Of a stretch of 64,000 nt of DNA, positions 36,999 to 50,081 are shown piece after piece. The notes beneath the pieces were generated by a model. The model did no database searches, was not told the origin of the DNA, and was given only the letters and a program-made list of their open reading frames with translations. Location of the stretch: contig OZ234501.1 of assembly GCA_965153455.1 (NCBI GenBank), forward strand, positions 13,330,001 through 13,394,000, in the 5' to 3' direction. Source of the stretch: Sphagnum compactum (taxonomy: Eukaryota > Bryophyta > Sphagnopsida > Sphagnales). The stretch's first letter is position 1; each line of letters starts with the position of its first letter. The position numbers and the translations under genes are program-made.

Positions 36999-39900
36999 CC
37001 TGCACTTAGAGTAATCACCATGAGGTATTGGTTTTTGGGTCTAGTATTATTTACCCTGTGGTATAGCCTGTGTGTTGCCAAGCAGACCCCATTGCTGCTT
37101 ACACCATTTTCTAGATGATCTCCATTTCTGCACATTGAGCATTTCATTGATCCAACACCTATAATGGGAAGAGAGACAGAGACCCTGTTACTTATAAATA
37201 AATTTTCAATAGAGTACAATTATTTATTTTCACCTCAAAATGGGTGTATGATCATGACATCAGATGAAGAGATTTCTATGTAGGTGATATCTCAGTTGAA
37301 GGAGCTGTAAATATAGCTCATATACACACTCTTTGTCATTTGCTTAATTTCCCTACAACAATCTAGTCCAAATTTGTACACCCGTCAGTGTGACAATGAT
37401 GGGATTAGCTAGGAACTGACACTCACCAGGTTTTTTTAACAATAGAGGCATGACACAAAAGGAATTCCCAAATCATATCATAGATTAAAACACGATTGCT
37501 CTACATATGCAAGCTTATGGAGGACACCCATGTCATCTTGTGGTGCAGTTCATATCAAAACATGTTGAGAACCGAAGAAGTTTGAATGATGCCAAACTCA
37601 TTTGGCAATAATGATGCATGTTTAGAATGATGGAAAACCCATGTTTTTGGATCAAAACATGTTCAGAACAAACGTGACCTTATAGGCTACATTTGTTGAG
37701 AGTTAAAATCAGGATTCCACATTTTAAATTGAACTCCTAGTTCTGGTTTCAACCTAGTTTGTGTTCACACGAAGCTTTTTATTACTTTCTAAGTGCCTAC
37801 ATGACTAATGAAAAAAGTTGGAACAAGTCCCAAAACTCAAACTAATTTTTATCATCAATCAATGAGAAGAATCAATATCTATCAATAGAATGCCATACTT
37901 GTGGGGTTTGTTTGGCACCATATTCCAAGACAAACTATTAAAAATAATGCTAAGCTTCCGACCAAGATCAAAAGGAGACATGTTCTTTCCTAGGGTGAAC
38001 AACCTAGTGTGAAGTTGTATGCCTAGTTGATGGGTTGTGCATAACATATTTCAACTACAACCTTTTATTTTGAATTGAATGTTTTTTTGTACATGTGATT
38101 ATGCATTCATGTTGACATTACTTCAATCTAGTTTGCAAGAATATGCAATAAATGATAGACGTGAAGACCTTGATAGCATGAGTTTAAATTGTTTGTGGCT
38201 TGATTTTCTCAAGATGATAGACCTCAAATAGTTGTGTGCCAATTGGTATGTATTTGGATAAAATGTTTAATGTTTTAGAAACACATCCTTATATATTTAT
38301 ACACCTCCTGAAACCAAAGTTTTCAAATAGGCTTGTCTTGGAGACTTGGATCTTTTGGGGGCACACATCCAAAACCAAAGTAAGTGCTTGTGTAAAAACA
38401 ACACCGGTCTCAACTCGTTCATAATTTGATACTCTTGTTTAAAGTTTGATGCATCAACTATTTGTTACTAGTTTATTTTTGGTTTGATGAACTTGCCAAA
38501 AACTCAATTTAATGTGAACAAGGTTTTAATTTTTTCATGTTGGGCCATTATCTTTAAAGAGTTGCATTGGAGTGTCATCTTTCATGTTAGGAGATTCTTT
38601 AGCATATTAGAACAAGAAGCATGGTTGGTACCATCATTTTCATTATCATATTTGTGTGTGTTGTTCCCACCTTGGATTTTCACAATGAAAGTGAGTTTGA
38701 TTTTCAAGTTTGCTTGATTTAATGTTAGGTCTTCAATTTTTTCATTTTGAAAATATTGAAAATTTGCTACCAAAAAATTCATTGGTGTAGTCCTTTGTTA
38801 GTTTCAATATTCTTGAGTGTTAATTTCTTGTTGATATAAATAGCCCATGATAATATGTGCCTAAGAACTTGACAAAAGGGATCAAGATACTTATTTTGAT
38901 ACAATGTGTTGTAAAAGATTAATAGATTTTGGATGCACTTCTTAGCTCCACACATTGGACAAGAAAGTTTAATGGGAGTTATGGGATAGGATTATGACAA
39001 GCTCTTCAATTGAGTTCATGGCCATATCAAATTGTACAATTTAAGCAAAGAGGATGATTAATGTATTTTGGAATCAATTTGGTGTCCAAAAAAAAAATCA
39101 CAAGCTCACATGGATTCACAAGCCTTTGCATAGTCTAGATTTGAAAAGAAAGTCACATTATCTTTTCTGTAGTATATTTTATAAGTCACCATGACATTTA
39201 CATCAAAATGGCAAAAGTCCTAGGATTCCTGGACTCATTCCAAACTTTAGGACAAATAGTTTCTTGAAACTTCAAATGGTTATAATTTGTTCACAATGCA
39301 TGCAAATGAAACAAGCAAACCCATTTTCTTATAATGTTTCAAACATCTTTCCAATGCCATATCAAGCTTTGTATTCAACATAAATGCACGCGAAATTTGG
39401 AAAGGTTTCAGATCCAATAAGGACTTAATTGCAATTTGAAAACTTTTGACGTCCTTTCATTTTAAGAGGAACACTTTGTTGCCCATCTTGGGAGTTGGTT
39501 GCACATCCAAGTTCACGGATGAAACATTCCTATTCAGTTAAAGGAATAGTCACATTTTCCAAATCTTGCCACAATCTTAAAATAAAGGTTATGACATATC
39601 ATAAATATACATTCAATTTTCAAAATATATTAAATTTAATTTGGTTCTACATATATATACAATAATTGAAATAGGTTATTATGTAAGTATTGTTGGATGT
39701 CAACATCCTATCAAGTTACATTTACCAAGTTTTTCTAATGTTATGTATTTGTGCTTCATGCACATAACATTTTTGAACCTAAGTTCATGTTAGATATTTG
39801 AACATGTAACATTAATGACAATAACATTTGCATGCAGGATGTTCACATCCCATTTAGGAAATGCCAAAATTTGAAATAATTGCATATTAGGGTGAACCAA

Positions 39901-41590
39901 AAAAGACATAATAAGGAGTCATTTTTGCATAATTTTTTAGTGTTATCACATTGATAGAATTTTTTAAATTTTGCAATCATCAATTTTATGATTACATTAC
40001 AACTATTGAAAACTTCATCTTTTCATGCAAAGGTGAATGCAAGTTATAGTGGTTCATTTTTATGTAATGTAAAACTCCCAAAAATTCTTAGCATGTTTTT
40101 GTATATTATCCACCTGGATATGGTGTTCAATTAAAAATTTTCATTAGTATAATATTTAATAATTACAATTTCATTCATTTATAAAACCTTTTAAAACTAA
40201 GTGAAAAACTATATTGAAAAATGTTGTTGTTAGCTTGATATGATGAAATCATTTTGGAAATCTTAAAAGAGAAACTTATAAAGTCCATAAGAACAAACAT
40301 CTATTTAGATATTTCAATTATGTATTCCTTAGACATAATTTTTTGACAAACACAAAAAAATTCATTTCAAAAGAACTTTTGAAAATAAAGTCCAATTCTT
40401 AGCCTTTAAAAGTTCATAATTACCATTTCACTTAGGTTTCACCAAAAAAAAATCACATTTAACTTTTTTCATTTTATTTTTCAACCCATTCTCAATCTTT
40501 ATAAACAATTTGGAGTGAAATTTAATATGAATTAAAATTTAAAAAAAAATCTAACCAATTGACCAGTCCATATTTTTAATTTTAAAAGTTCATTATTATT
40601 TTTAAACATTCCATTTTGAAGTCTATTGTGTTTGAAACATTTACCTATGATGAGTAAAGGCATAAGATGAAAAATATTCATGTATTGATTTATGGAAGTG
40701 ATTTCTCTTGAGCTCTAAAACTGAAAAAAAGTTTTACAAAACAAGTGTGCTTAAGGGACCAAAGAAAAGCTTAAAACCTTCCTAATTCGATACACCAATT
40801 GCTACCCATCCTCAAAATGTTCAAAAATTCAAAATGTTTTTTTCCCTTAATAAAAGTAAAATAATAAATTTTGTTGAAATAAATTCAAATTCAAATTTGG
40901 ATGTATAGAATTTGGCGATCATGTTACAACAATTCAAATTCTAAGAAACAAGTGTGCTTAAGCGACATGCAATTGCAAACCCTTACAATTCAACTTGCAA
41001 ACCCTTTTTTTTCAAAACCTTCTCTCAAATTTTGACAAAAGCATTGGTGCTTTCAATTTGAGAGAAACCTTAAACCTTTGAACCAAAAGCATTGGTGCCT
41101 GAGTGTTTGGGTTCAATTCAAAGGCAACACAAGTTGAGTGGGAATATTTAGTGTGAGAGGTGTGTCAAGTGTTTTGGTGGGTTCAATGCCACGTGTGCAA
41201 TGTGACACGACAATCTTGCAAGATGCCTTTATATTCACTTGTGACCTAAAAGAGACCCAACAAGGCACCCAACAACATACCTTTACAAGCTTCTCCTAAA
41301 TCTTTATTTATTTATTCATTTAAAGTCTTTATTGGCTTGTGGTGGGCCACAATAGACCAACACATCATCCATTGGATGCCCATTATTACTCACTTGTGGA
41401 TGAACTTCAACTGAGTTAATATTTGGTTTCACCTTGGTAACCAATTCTATAGGAAAAGGTCTCATATGTAGGTAGATAGGTGAAAAAAGAGGTAACTACT
41501 AGGTAAGTAAATATTCCAATACATACCCACTAAGATATGATGAATATGTATTAGTTGGTAGGTAGATAGAAGTTGGGCCCCCCATACATC
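36999..41590. other. AT-rich gene-free DNA
   Basis: After the fucose-synthase 3' UTR (to about 37.2 kb) the sequence becomes AT-rich with stops in every frame. The plus-strand stretch 38484-38717 is open but unlike anything I recognise. No bounded element was found. Confidence 0.45.
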
Positions 41591-42110
41591 CAACCCAACT
41601 CAACCCAACCCAACTTAACCTAACCTAACCTAACCTAACTCGATCAAAACACACCTTCCCAAACGAGCCTAGGGAAGGGTAGTCCAAAAGTTGGGTATTC
41701 TTTAGTAAAAAGGTGAAAGAATAGTTCTCTTTCCAATGACCATGAAGCTTCGAGCACCCCTTTCCCAAATCACGAACAACCCGACAAAAAGGCTATACCT
41801 AATGAAAGGGGCCCATACATACACCCAACTCAACTCTTGCACCCCTTCCCAAACAACAACTAGAACCCCATGGCCATGGGAAAAGCTCTCAATTCATGGA
41901 TTGTATCCTAATAGGTAGCCAAACCTTCAAGTTTTTTAATGGAAGCTTCACCTCTTCCCAAACAACAACTAGAGAACCCCATGGCCTAGGAAAAAAGCTC
42001 TCAATTTATGGAATTGTATTCTAATAGGTAGACAAACCTTCACATTTTAATGGAAGCTTCACCTCTTCCCAAACAATAAACATCACTCATTTCCTTGCAT
42101 GACTTGCTTT
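41591..42110. repeat. CCTAA/CCCAA microsatellite and 110-bp tandem repeat
   Basis: 41591-41640 is a run of CCCAA and CCTAA pentanucleotides. A 109-111 bp unit starting CTTCCCAAACAACAACTAGA then begins at 41845, 41954 and (partial) 42065. Within it AAGCTCTCAATT, GTAT-CTAATAGGTAG and AATGGAAGCTTCACCT recur in step. Copies 1 and 2 are about 90% alike by eye. No gene. Confidence 0.9.
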
Positions 42111-43777
42111 GTGCTACTTGGCGATGGGTTTAGGTCTCAAGTTTCGTGTTTTCTCATTTAGGGCTCCCTCCCATTGTTCGTTATGCATTTTCGAGTGTGA
42201 TCTTTTGTTTGGACTTCTTCAATCCTTTCCTTTGTTTTTTTTTTTTCCTCTTGTTCCTTTGTCGGGTGTTGTTCCTTTATTTATTTATTTATTCATAAAA
42301 AAAATTCAACTACACCTTTTTTTTTTTTACAGAAAAAATTAAAAAAAAAGAAAGGTTAAGTAAGTAGTAAGAGAGTGACACCTGGCGATGGGAGTTTGCT
42401 GAGAGCTTGCACGTATGCACACTCTTTGCTGCTTCCTTCCCAAGTCCTTTGCAAAACCATAAGAAACCCTAAAAGCACCCACAACACCCCACCCCCCCCC
42501 CCCCCCCCCCCACACACACACACAAACACGCTTGGATCTGCTTTTCCATCGTCTTCCAAGATCTGTTACCAAACCCATTCCCACAGATTCTTCGCTCGCA
42601 ATCATCATACCTCAATCCAAGTACTACTAGGCTATTACTGTCTGTCTGTCTGCAGTTTTTTTGATGGTTTTGCCTTCTTTTCTTCTTCTTCTTCTTCTTC
42701 TTCTAATTTTGTCCATGAGATAACAGTCGTAGCAGTTTGTACTTTTGCTGTTTCTTGTCTGGGGCTTGTAAGTGCCTCAGTGAGTGAGTGGGGGGAGTGG
42801 TACTAGGATTGGAGAACATTTTGGTAGTTTCAGAGGATTGATGGGGTGGGTAGTAGTTTGAAGAAGATCGGTTGAGGAGGATTTGGGGTTTCTTTTTCGG
42901 GTTTTGGGTGGGGGGAAAAAAGGGGAAGAGGAGGGAGGTATTTAGAAGCTCCTCCTATGCAGTTGGGAGTTTGGTTTGGTTGCCGATGTTTGGCAAGAGG
43001 AACAGCCGTGTGTCAGGAGCGAGGGTGGTCACGAACTGGCTCCACACCTGAAGGTAGGTAACAATCACCCAATTTTTTAATCTTTTTTCTCTTACTGTCA
43101 TGAGATGAGGGAGCCGGTTATCACCCGCCCTTCGGTCTTTGGGTTCTCGTCGGAACTGGCATAAAAGGGTTGATTGGGTTTTTACCTTCCAAGATTTGTT
43201 GTGGTGGTTTTTCTCTGCAATCGCATATAGAAGATGGATGTTATCAGACATGGGTTGTCATGATTTTGCTTTTGTTTTGTTTGGGATAGAGTAAGTGGCC
43301 ACAGTTTCCTTTTGCACCCATGGCACACCTTCCCGATTTCATGGAGTTTTTCCGTGTTTTGGGGTTGTCGGTATTCTTGCAGGATAACCCTTGCAGTTTT
43401 GGGTAATGGGATTAAGAACTGCAGATGTTTATCTGGTCATGGCCCTTTGGGCACCCAGCTAGCTTGAATTTTGCAGCTACTCTCTCTCTCTCTCTCTGTG
43501 TTTCTGCATGCTGTTTGACTCTTGTGCTGCTGTCCAGATCTCCTATCTTTGCCCCCTTTCTGTGCGAAGGGGGGGCAGACTGTGCAACTGATTGTGGAAA
43601 AACAAACAGGCAGGGATGAGAGCTTTTGACCAGGTTTTCTTACAGGGTTTTTTCTGGCTCTGTTTTTAGACCCAACCTTGCGGCCTTCACATCAATGTGC
43701 AGAAAATGCAGGCTGAGGGACTTTGGAAATTCCCTTGAGATCAGCTGTTAGGGTGGTCGAATTACTGGACTTCCAAA
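42111..43777 (+). promoter_or_regulatory. Ethylene receptor upstream region and 5' leader
   Basis: Simple repeats mark the proximal promoter: a C run with a (CA)n tail (about 42490-42523), (CTT)n at 42678-42702 and (CT)n at 43479-43496. A leader intron is plausible, with donor AAG|GTAGGT at 43054 and acceptor TTTTCTTACAG ending near 43647; introns in the 5' leader are known in plant ethylene receptor genes. Several short upstream open frames exist (for example 43425-43619), most of which would be removed by that intron. All of this is inference from consensus. Confidence 0.4.
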
Positions 43778-46700
43778 ATGGCTGCAGCTAGGGCCAAGTG
43801 GTGGAGATGGGGAGTGACTGCAACCTTCATTGTTTCGATTGCAGCAACAGCTGCCATGGCTGCAGCGGGATCTGGTACTCCGGCTGCTGGATGCAATTGT
43901 GAAGAAGATTGGGGCTTGCAGGAGCTGATCACACGATGCCAACTAGCAAGTGATTTCTTGATAGCGCTAGCATATTTCTCAATCCCCCTTGAACTCGTTT
44001 ACTTTGTCAGCTTCTCGCATGTCTTTCCGTTTCGGTGGGTTATTATCCAGTTTGGAGCCTTCATCGTGTTGTGTGGCTTGACACATTTCATCTCAATATG
44101 GACATATGGGCCTCGTGACAAGGACCTTGGGCCTCAAGAGAGAGACGTGTCATTCCTCATCATATTGGCTCAAACCATTCTTAAGATTGCAACAGCATTG
44201 GTCTCATGCGCCACTGCAATCACATTGGTTCATATCATACCAGAGCTTCTCCATGTCAAGGTCACTATCAACTATCAACCTCTGAGTGTAGACTAGAGAA
44301 GATGTCACCTAGGTGCAGAAAACTTTCTCTGTGTGTCTACCAAGTCACTATGAGCTACATTCCATGCTTCATTGTTTTCTCGTATGATTGTATGACTCCT
44401 GTTCCACCTTCACATGCTGGTTCTGCTCAACACACAAATAAGGCAATGGGTAAGATGTGAGTCTGAAGTTTCAGCAGCTAACATCAACTCATTTTATGAT
44501 CCTGGAATTGTACTAGTTATAACTGATCTAACAAGTCAAACTCATGTAGACCATGTGCAACAACTCTTTTTACTTTTGAGTTTGGTGAGAAGTCTTTCTT
44601 TGGCAACAATGTTGGATTCTAGCTACCATACAAGGAGTTCACAGACAGTGATTCTTGAATTGTGAAATTGAAGGTACGTGAGCTTTTCCTGAAGCACAAA
44701 GCAGCAGAGCTAGACAGAGAAATGGGTATCATAAAAACACAGGAAGAGGCAGGCCGGCATGTACGGATGCTGACGCATGAAATACGGAGCACTCTGGACC
44801 GCCACACCATTCTGAACACAACTCTTGTGGAACTGGTCAAAACTTTGAACCTGGAGAACTGCACTATCTGGATGCCGAATGCAGAAGGGAATGCCCTTGA
44901 GCTCACTCATGAGCTTGAGAGACGTCTCGTCCAGGTCTTCCCTTGTCTTCTCTTCCTCTCTTCATACCTGTATAGTAAGAGTTTTTCTGTACTTTGGTGA
45001 GAGAATTTGTTTCCTTATCTTGGAGACTATGGAGGCCTTGGAGTTTGTACAATCCTAATGAGATCAAAACTCTCTGTTGTCTGGGAAGAAAAGTATTTAT
45101 GACCTTGGAAATCGGCTGTCCATTTAGACAATCTGACAACATTAGCTGGGTCTGAATGTCTTTGGGCTCCAACTTTTCTTGCTCCTACCTGTATTTTTTG
45201 GTGTCTATTCCTGGTTGAGATCTCTTTCTTGTTATGTGAGTGCTGATGTGTACTTGTGGGTACCTGTGACAAACATCTTTTTTACCAGGTGCCAGTCACT
45301 GTATCTGCAGCAGATCCAACAGTGCAGAAAATAGTGCGGACCAGTCAGGCAGTAGTTATTGCTGCCAGTTGTGAACTGGGGAAAGCCAGCAACCACAGGC
45401 ACCTTCCAGGTGCCATGGCAGCAGTGCGCCTGCCTCTACTTCATGTTTCCAATTTCAAGGGAGGGACTCCAGAGGTGGTAAGCGCATCTTATGCCATTTT
45501 GGTGTTGGTGCTACCGGGTGAAAATCAACGGATTTGGAGGCCACATGAGATAGAGATGGTTGAAGTGGTGGCTGATCAGGTAGCTAATGCTCAAATCCAT
45601 TAGTAGGCTGATGGGCACTTTCATGATTTTTTGTCTTGCCTCATCACATCAAGTGCAACTTCCAGTTTAGTTAGTCTGCTTTTGTTGCTGGCAGCATTTA
45701 TCAGCCAGTTTACTTTCCTTATTGTCAGCAACCTCATGTGCATAACTAACAGTGTCTTGGAGTTAATGTCCTCCATATGCAGTTCTGATGAACATGGGCT
45801 GGAGTCAGGTTGCAGTAGCTCTATCACATGCAGCCGTGTTGGAGGATTCGCAACGTACTAGGGACAAACTAGTGGAACAGAACAAGGCACTGCAACAGGC
45901 AAGGCAGGAGGCAGAAACTGCAATTAGGGCCCGCAACGATTTCCTGGCAGTAATGAATCATGAGATGCGAACACCAATGCATGCAATTATTGCTCTTTCC
46001 TCTCTCCTTCATGAAGGAAACCTCTCATCAGAGCAGCGGGGGATGGTGGACACTGTGGTGAAAAGCAGCAGCCTTCTCTCCACCCTCATCAATGATGTGC
46101 TTGACTTTTCACGCCTAGAAGATGGGAGCCTCCATTTGGAAATGCAGCCATTTGAGCTTCCAACAGTGCTCAGAGAGGCAGGGAACCTTGCTAAACCAAT
46201 GGCAAAAGGGAAGGGCCTTGATTTCTTATTTGATGTTGCAGCTGATGTGCCTACATTTGTCATAGGTGATGAAAAGCGCCTCCTGCAGACCATGTTGAAC
46301 GTGATTGGCAATGCAGTCAAATTCACCAAGACAGGCTCTGTTTCAGTGGTTGTCTCATTGGAGCGGCTTGATGGATTTGTGAGGCGTGACCCCAGAAATC
46401 CTGGGTGGTGTCCAGTTCCATGTGATGGTTTTGTTTATATACGCATTGTTGTAAAGGACACAGGCTTGGGAGTCAGGGAGAATGACATCCCCCGACTCTT
46501 CCAAAAGTTTGTCCAAGCTGACAGCACGACTACTCGTCGCTATGGTGGCACAGGATTAGGTCTGGCACTTTGCAAGAAGTTTGTCCAGGTGGGTCATTCT
46601 CATGCTCTTGTGCTTGGTTATTGGCAGGTTGGTAGGGTTGACATATGGAAAGAGGCATGAAAGCTTGTGACCCACTGCTTGAATTCACTCCTGGAAATGG

Positions 46701-47547
46701 ACCTAAATCTTGAACCATTGAGTTACTGTTGGCTACATGTGAAGCTTTTTAATGCAATCTAGTTTGCAATCCAATGATGAAATAATGAGGCATAGATGGA
46801 CATAAGGTCATGCCTGCACTTCTATGAGGCATATGTACTCTGGCATTATGATGTTCTTTGATGCAACCAGGACCATGAACTATCCTTGACAAGGTCAGGT
46901 AGTTTGGGCTTGTTTAGTAGTAATAAATGAGTGAATGGAGCAAAACCTGGCTGAGATGTTTTTTGGGTGCCTTGTTGCAGCTGATGAATGGCCACATTTG
47001 GATCGAGAGTGAGGGACTAGGCAAAGGTTCAGTGGTGACCTTCATTGTGAGACTGCAGCGGCTGTCTTCTTCAACAAGTGAGATAGAAAGGCCTATATGG
47101 GAGGAAAACCTGAACAAGGCTACTTTGCAAGGCCTTAAAGTTCTAGTGACAGATGACAACAGTGTGAACCGTATTGTAACTCGAAGGCTACTGGACAGGC
47201 TAGGTTGCAACACGACTGTAGTGGAATCTGGACACCAATGTCTTGCTGCACTCTCCCAACCTGGCAGTGGCTTTAAGGTTCTCCTGCTTGATTTGTGCAT
47301 GCCAGAGATGGATGGGTTTGAAGTTGCAATGCAGATAAAGCAGAAAGTTCGTCCAGAGGATCGCCCCCTTGTTGTTGCATTGACGGCCAATACTGATAAG
47401 GGAACTTGTGATCGTTGCTATCAGATTGGAATGGATGGAGTTGTGTTGAAACCCATTTCGCTTGCAGAAATGAGCAACACACTCTGCAGTCTTCTACAGA
47501 ATCTTAAGAGCAGTTCTTATGGCCCCCATAATGGGAGCGTTCGATAG
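43778..47547 (+). CDS. ETR: Ethylene receptor, hybrid histidine kinase (5 exons, 793 aa)
   Basis: ER-membrane ethylene receptor that signals through CTR1-type kinases. Exons 43778-44260, 44674-44934, 45289-45579, 45809-46588, 46981-47547; all phase 0 and GT-AG. Order: an extra hydrophobic segment (about 11-30) before the dimerisation cysteines 39 and 41; three ethylene-binding helices (55-77, 87-108, 125-152) with Asp59, Tyr66, Cys99 and His103 matching ETR1 Asp25, Tyr32, Cys65 and His69; a GAF domain (about 185-345) beginning with [17 protein letters not shown]. Then a kinase: His396 in [13 protein letters not shown]-box Asn513 in [10 protein letters not shown]1 KDTGLG (561-566), F FQKFVQ, G2 GGTGLGLA. 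A receiver domain (about 658-780) has Asp663, Asp664, phospho-acceptor Asp709, Thr740 and Lys762. The leader-like N-terminus recalls subfamily II, but the kinase is complete as in subfamily I. Confidence 0.96.
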
Positions 47548-48225
47548 CAATTCCTTTTTTTTGTCTTGGTCCACTAAAGCATGTATTTTACTTGCTTGTA
47601 GCATACTTAAAAATCTGAACAAAATCAAGGGAGTTTTTGCCTAGTTATTTTCTTCTTTCACCATGGTTGGAATTGTTGTACATCTTGATGGCTGTATCAT
47701 TCACTTGCTTGTATTTCTTTTACAACAAAGATGTACAGCTGAGGATGTTGCTCTTTGGCCTCACTTTTTAGATTTCAGAGGCAACATTTTGATAGAGCCA
47801 CAACCAAAAACTTGTATGAGAGATGATTCAAAAGTGATGATCTTGTCTTTTACTGAAGCTTTTTTAATAGCAACGCCACCTTGCTCATTGGGACCAAGAG
47901 TCTTTGCTAAATGTCTGCATATCCTGTGTATGTCAGGCACATACAAATTACTCCATCACAACGTTGTCTTGAGCTATTTCTATGAGTCTTAACTGGTAGC
48001 CAATCTCATGACCAAGTAGTGACAAGAGTCACCACAGGAGTTGCAAAAGAAACTCAGGACACAGATGTTTATATACTGGATCACTGTATGATGTATTACC
48101 ATCATTACCTCTGGAGCTGATGAATTTGTTGGGGTGTGGAGTGATGGCAGCTCTGGGCTGCTATTCATTATGAAGGTTATGGTCTGACACATTGTTGCAT
48201 GCAACTCTCTTCAAGTTTGTGATTG
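47548..48225. other. Ethylene receptor 3' region
   Basis: Presumed 3' UTR and downstream DNA. No coding exon is recognised on either strand. Confidence 0.45.
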
Positions 48226-48485
48226 CGTTTTTCAGCAGTGGTGTTGTGTGGAGTTTTCTCTGCAATCTGCAAAGTGTTTTGAGAGTTTTTTTTGCAATCT
48301 TCCGTGTTGTTACTGCAATCGGCAAAGTGTTGTTTCAGAGTTGTCGCAGCAATGTGCGAAGTGTTGTTGTGTAGTTGTCACTGCAATGTGTAAAGTGTTT
48401 TTCTGTAGTTGTCGCTACAATCTCCAAAGTGTTGGTTGTTGTGGGTTGCTGATGCAATATGCGAAGTGTTGTGAAGTTTTCTCCA
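48226..48485. repeat. 34-bp minisatellite downstream of the ethylene receptor
   Basis: About seven copies of a unit close to TGCAATNTGCAAAGTGTTGT followed by TGTAGTTGTCGC. Copies start at 48261, about 48292, 48314, 48348, 48382, 48416 and 48453; the central ones are exactly 34 bp apart. Copies differ at several positions. Units are contiguous, with no unique spacers. Confidence 0.9.
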
Positions 48486-49807
48486 GTCTCAGAAATGAAT
48501 CTCTTTGAAGATTTTAGTAGCAAACGAACAGTTTGGATTATACGGTTGTTTTCTCATGCCATGGCTGTCTTCATACAGATTCTTCAGTAAAGTAGCATGG
48601 CAAGTACCAGCTGTTTGAGATGAAGAACATAAGCACTGAATCATGATTGGTTACAAGTAGGAAAGGGAGAGAGGAGGGAAGAGAGCAACACGGACATTGT
48701 GACAAAAGAACACTGGAATTGTCACCTGCTTCAGATTGAGGCTCAACCTTTATTCTTTCAACACGTCTTTTTGGAACCTCCAAAGTGCTTTCACAAGAAC
48801 CGGGGTGTCGCACTGCAAGATGGTGTCAGATTTGAATGTTGCAGATTGATTTGAGTGCAAAAGATCAATTGCTTGAATGGCATGCAATTGAAGGAAAGAA
48901 AGCTGTGTTTGCTCAAGAATTGATTAGGATGTAAGAAGAATGAGGAGGTCTACAACTTTCCTAGTGGTCAAGAATCTGACAAAGAGGATAGGAGCAGAGT
49001 GATGTTGGTGACATGCGAGAGCTGGCAACACAAACGATCTGTGGCATGCTCTAACCTCTGAGGTTCCTTTTCCCCTTGGCTGGTGGTGGTCTTTGTGTAT
49101 TGAGCGCATGCAATTACAATGGGGCTGGGGAACAAGAGCAAACCCAATTGACATGCAACTGTTCCAGGACCAAATGTTGAGTATCTGGTGATCATCTTCC
49201 AGATGCTTTTTACATGGCTTTGTTTGGGTAGATGGAATATATATATGTGATTGAGTATGATGATGAGGTGGAATGGACCAAAGAGCAAGTGGACATGATT
49301 CAACAACACGTTGTAACAAGGCAAATTTCCTCATGATGCTCAAGTGAACCGCTTATGAGGTAAATACGAGCAAACATTTTCCTCCCTCAATTTCCTGATG
49401 CTTCTTACATCCTAATCAACACTATATCTGGTTTGAGGTAAACACCCATCCGGAGTTTATATAGCCAAGGGTAGTCTAGCTCTCTCATAAGAAAAAACTC
49501 TATTCATTGTAATAGAACCCAAAAACCCTGATATCCAGTTTCGTTATGCAAAAGAGATCATGACTTCAGGACTAATTCTACTACCATTTCTTCCTTAAGT
49601 CTATATGATTATTGTTCAACCACCAACATGAGAGCTGATATTTATGCTAACAAAATCAATCCCTAGAACGAAACATTTCCTTACACATCAAATTCCCTCT
49701 CTCCATGCAAACAGCTCAATCATGACTCAGTTCGAAATGTTGGTATTTATTAATGAGTCATGCTAAATATTGTTGTCACTTAATTATGGCTAGAATTTTA
49801 GCATTTT
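48486..49807. other. Gene-free region, one exon-like stretch on the minus strand
   Basis: A minus-strand segment (about 48811-48726) has an acceptor-like CATCTTGCAG, an open frame reading CESTLEVPKRRVERIKVEPQ, and a donor-like GAAGCAG|GTGACA. Neighbouring exons could not be found, so a gene is not called. The remainder is unremarkable. Confidence 0.3.
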
Positions 49808-50081
49808 CCATCTACCTTGCATAACATCTTCTACATAGTGGAAACTAAAAAGATTGATGCATGATTAAAAAATTCTCACACTAGGGCATTCTTCCCTTCA
49901 ATGTGCAAAAGTCAAGAAAATAGAACACTCAAAACAACACCCCTATGACCTCAAGCCTTCTCCTCCAACACAAAGTTAAGAAAATTGATGCTTAACTTTT
50001 CAACGTCCCATTTCTTATCCCCAATCTCCACTGGTCTAGCTCCAACTCCAAGGTCTTTGCAACCACACACACATCAAAACA

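Noticed and set aside
41591-41640. CCTAA repeats as an interstitial telomere
   Set aside because: The unit is CCTAA/CCCAA and not the plant CCCTAAA heptamer, so it is a plain microsatellite.
48226-48485. Regular 34-bp repeats resembling a CRISPR array
   Set aside because: Units are contiguous with no unique spacers, vary among themselves, and lie in plant DNA beside intron-containing genes. This is a minisatellite.
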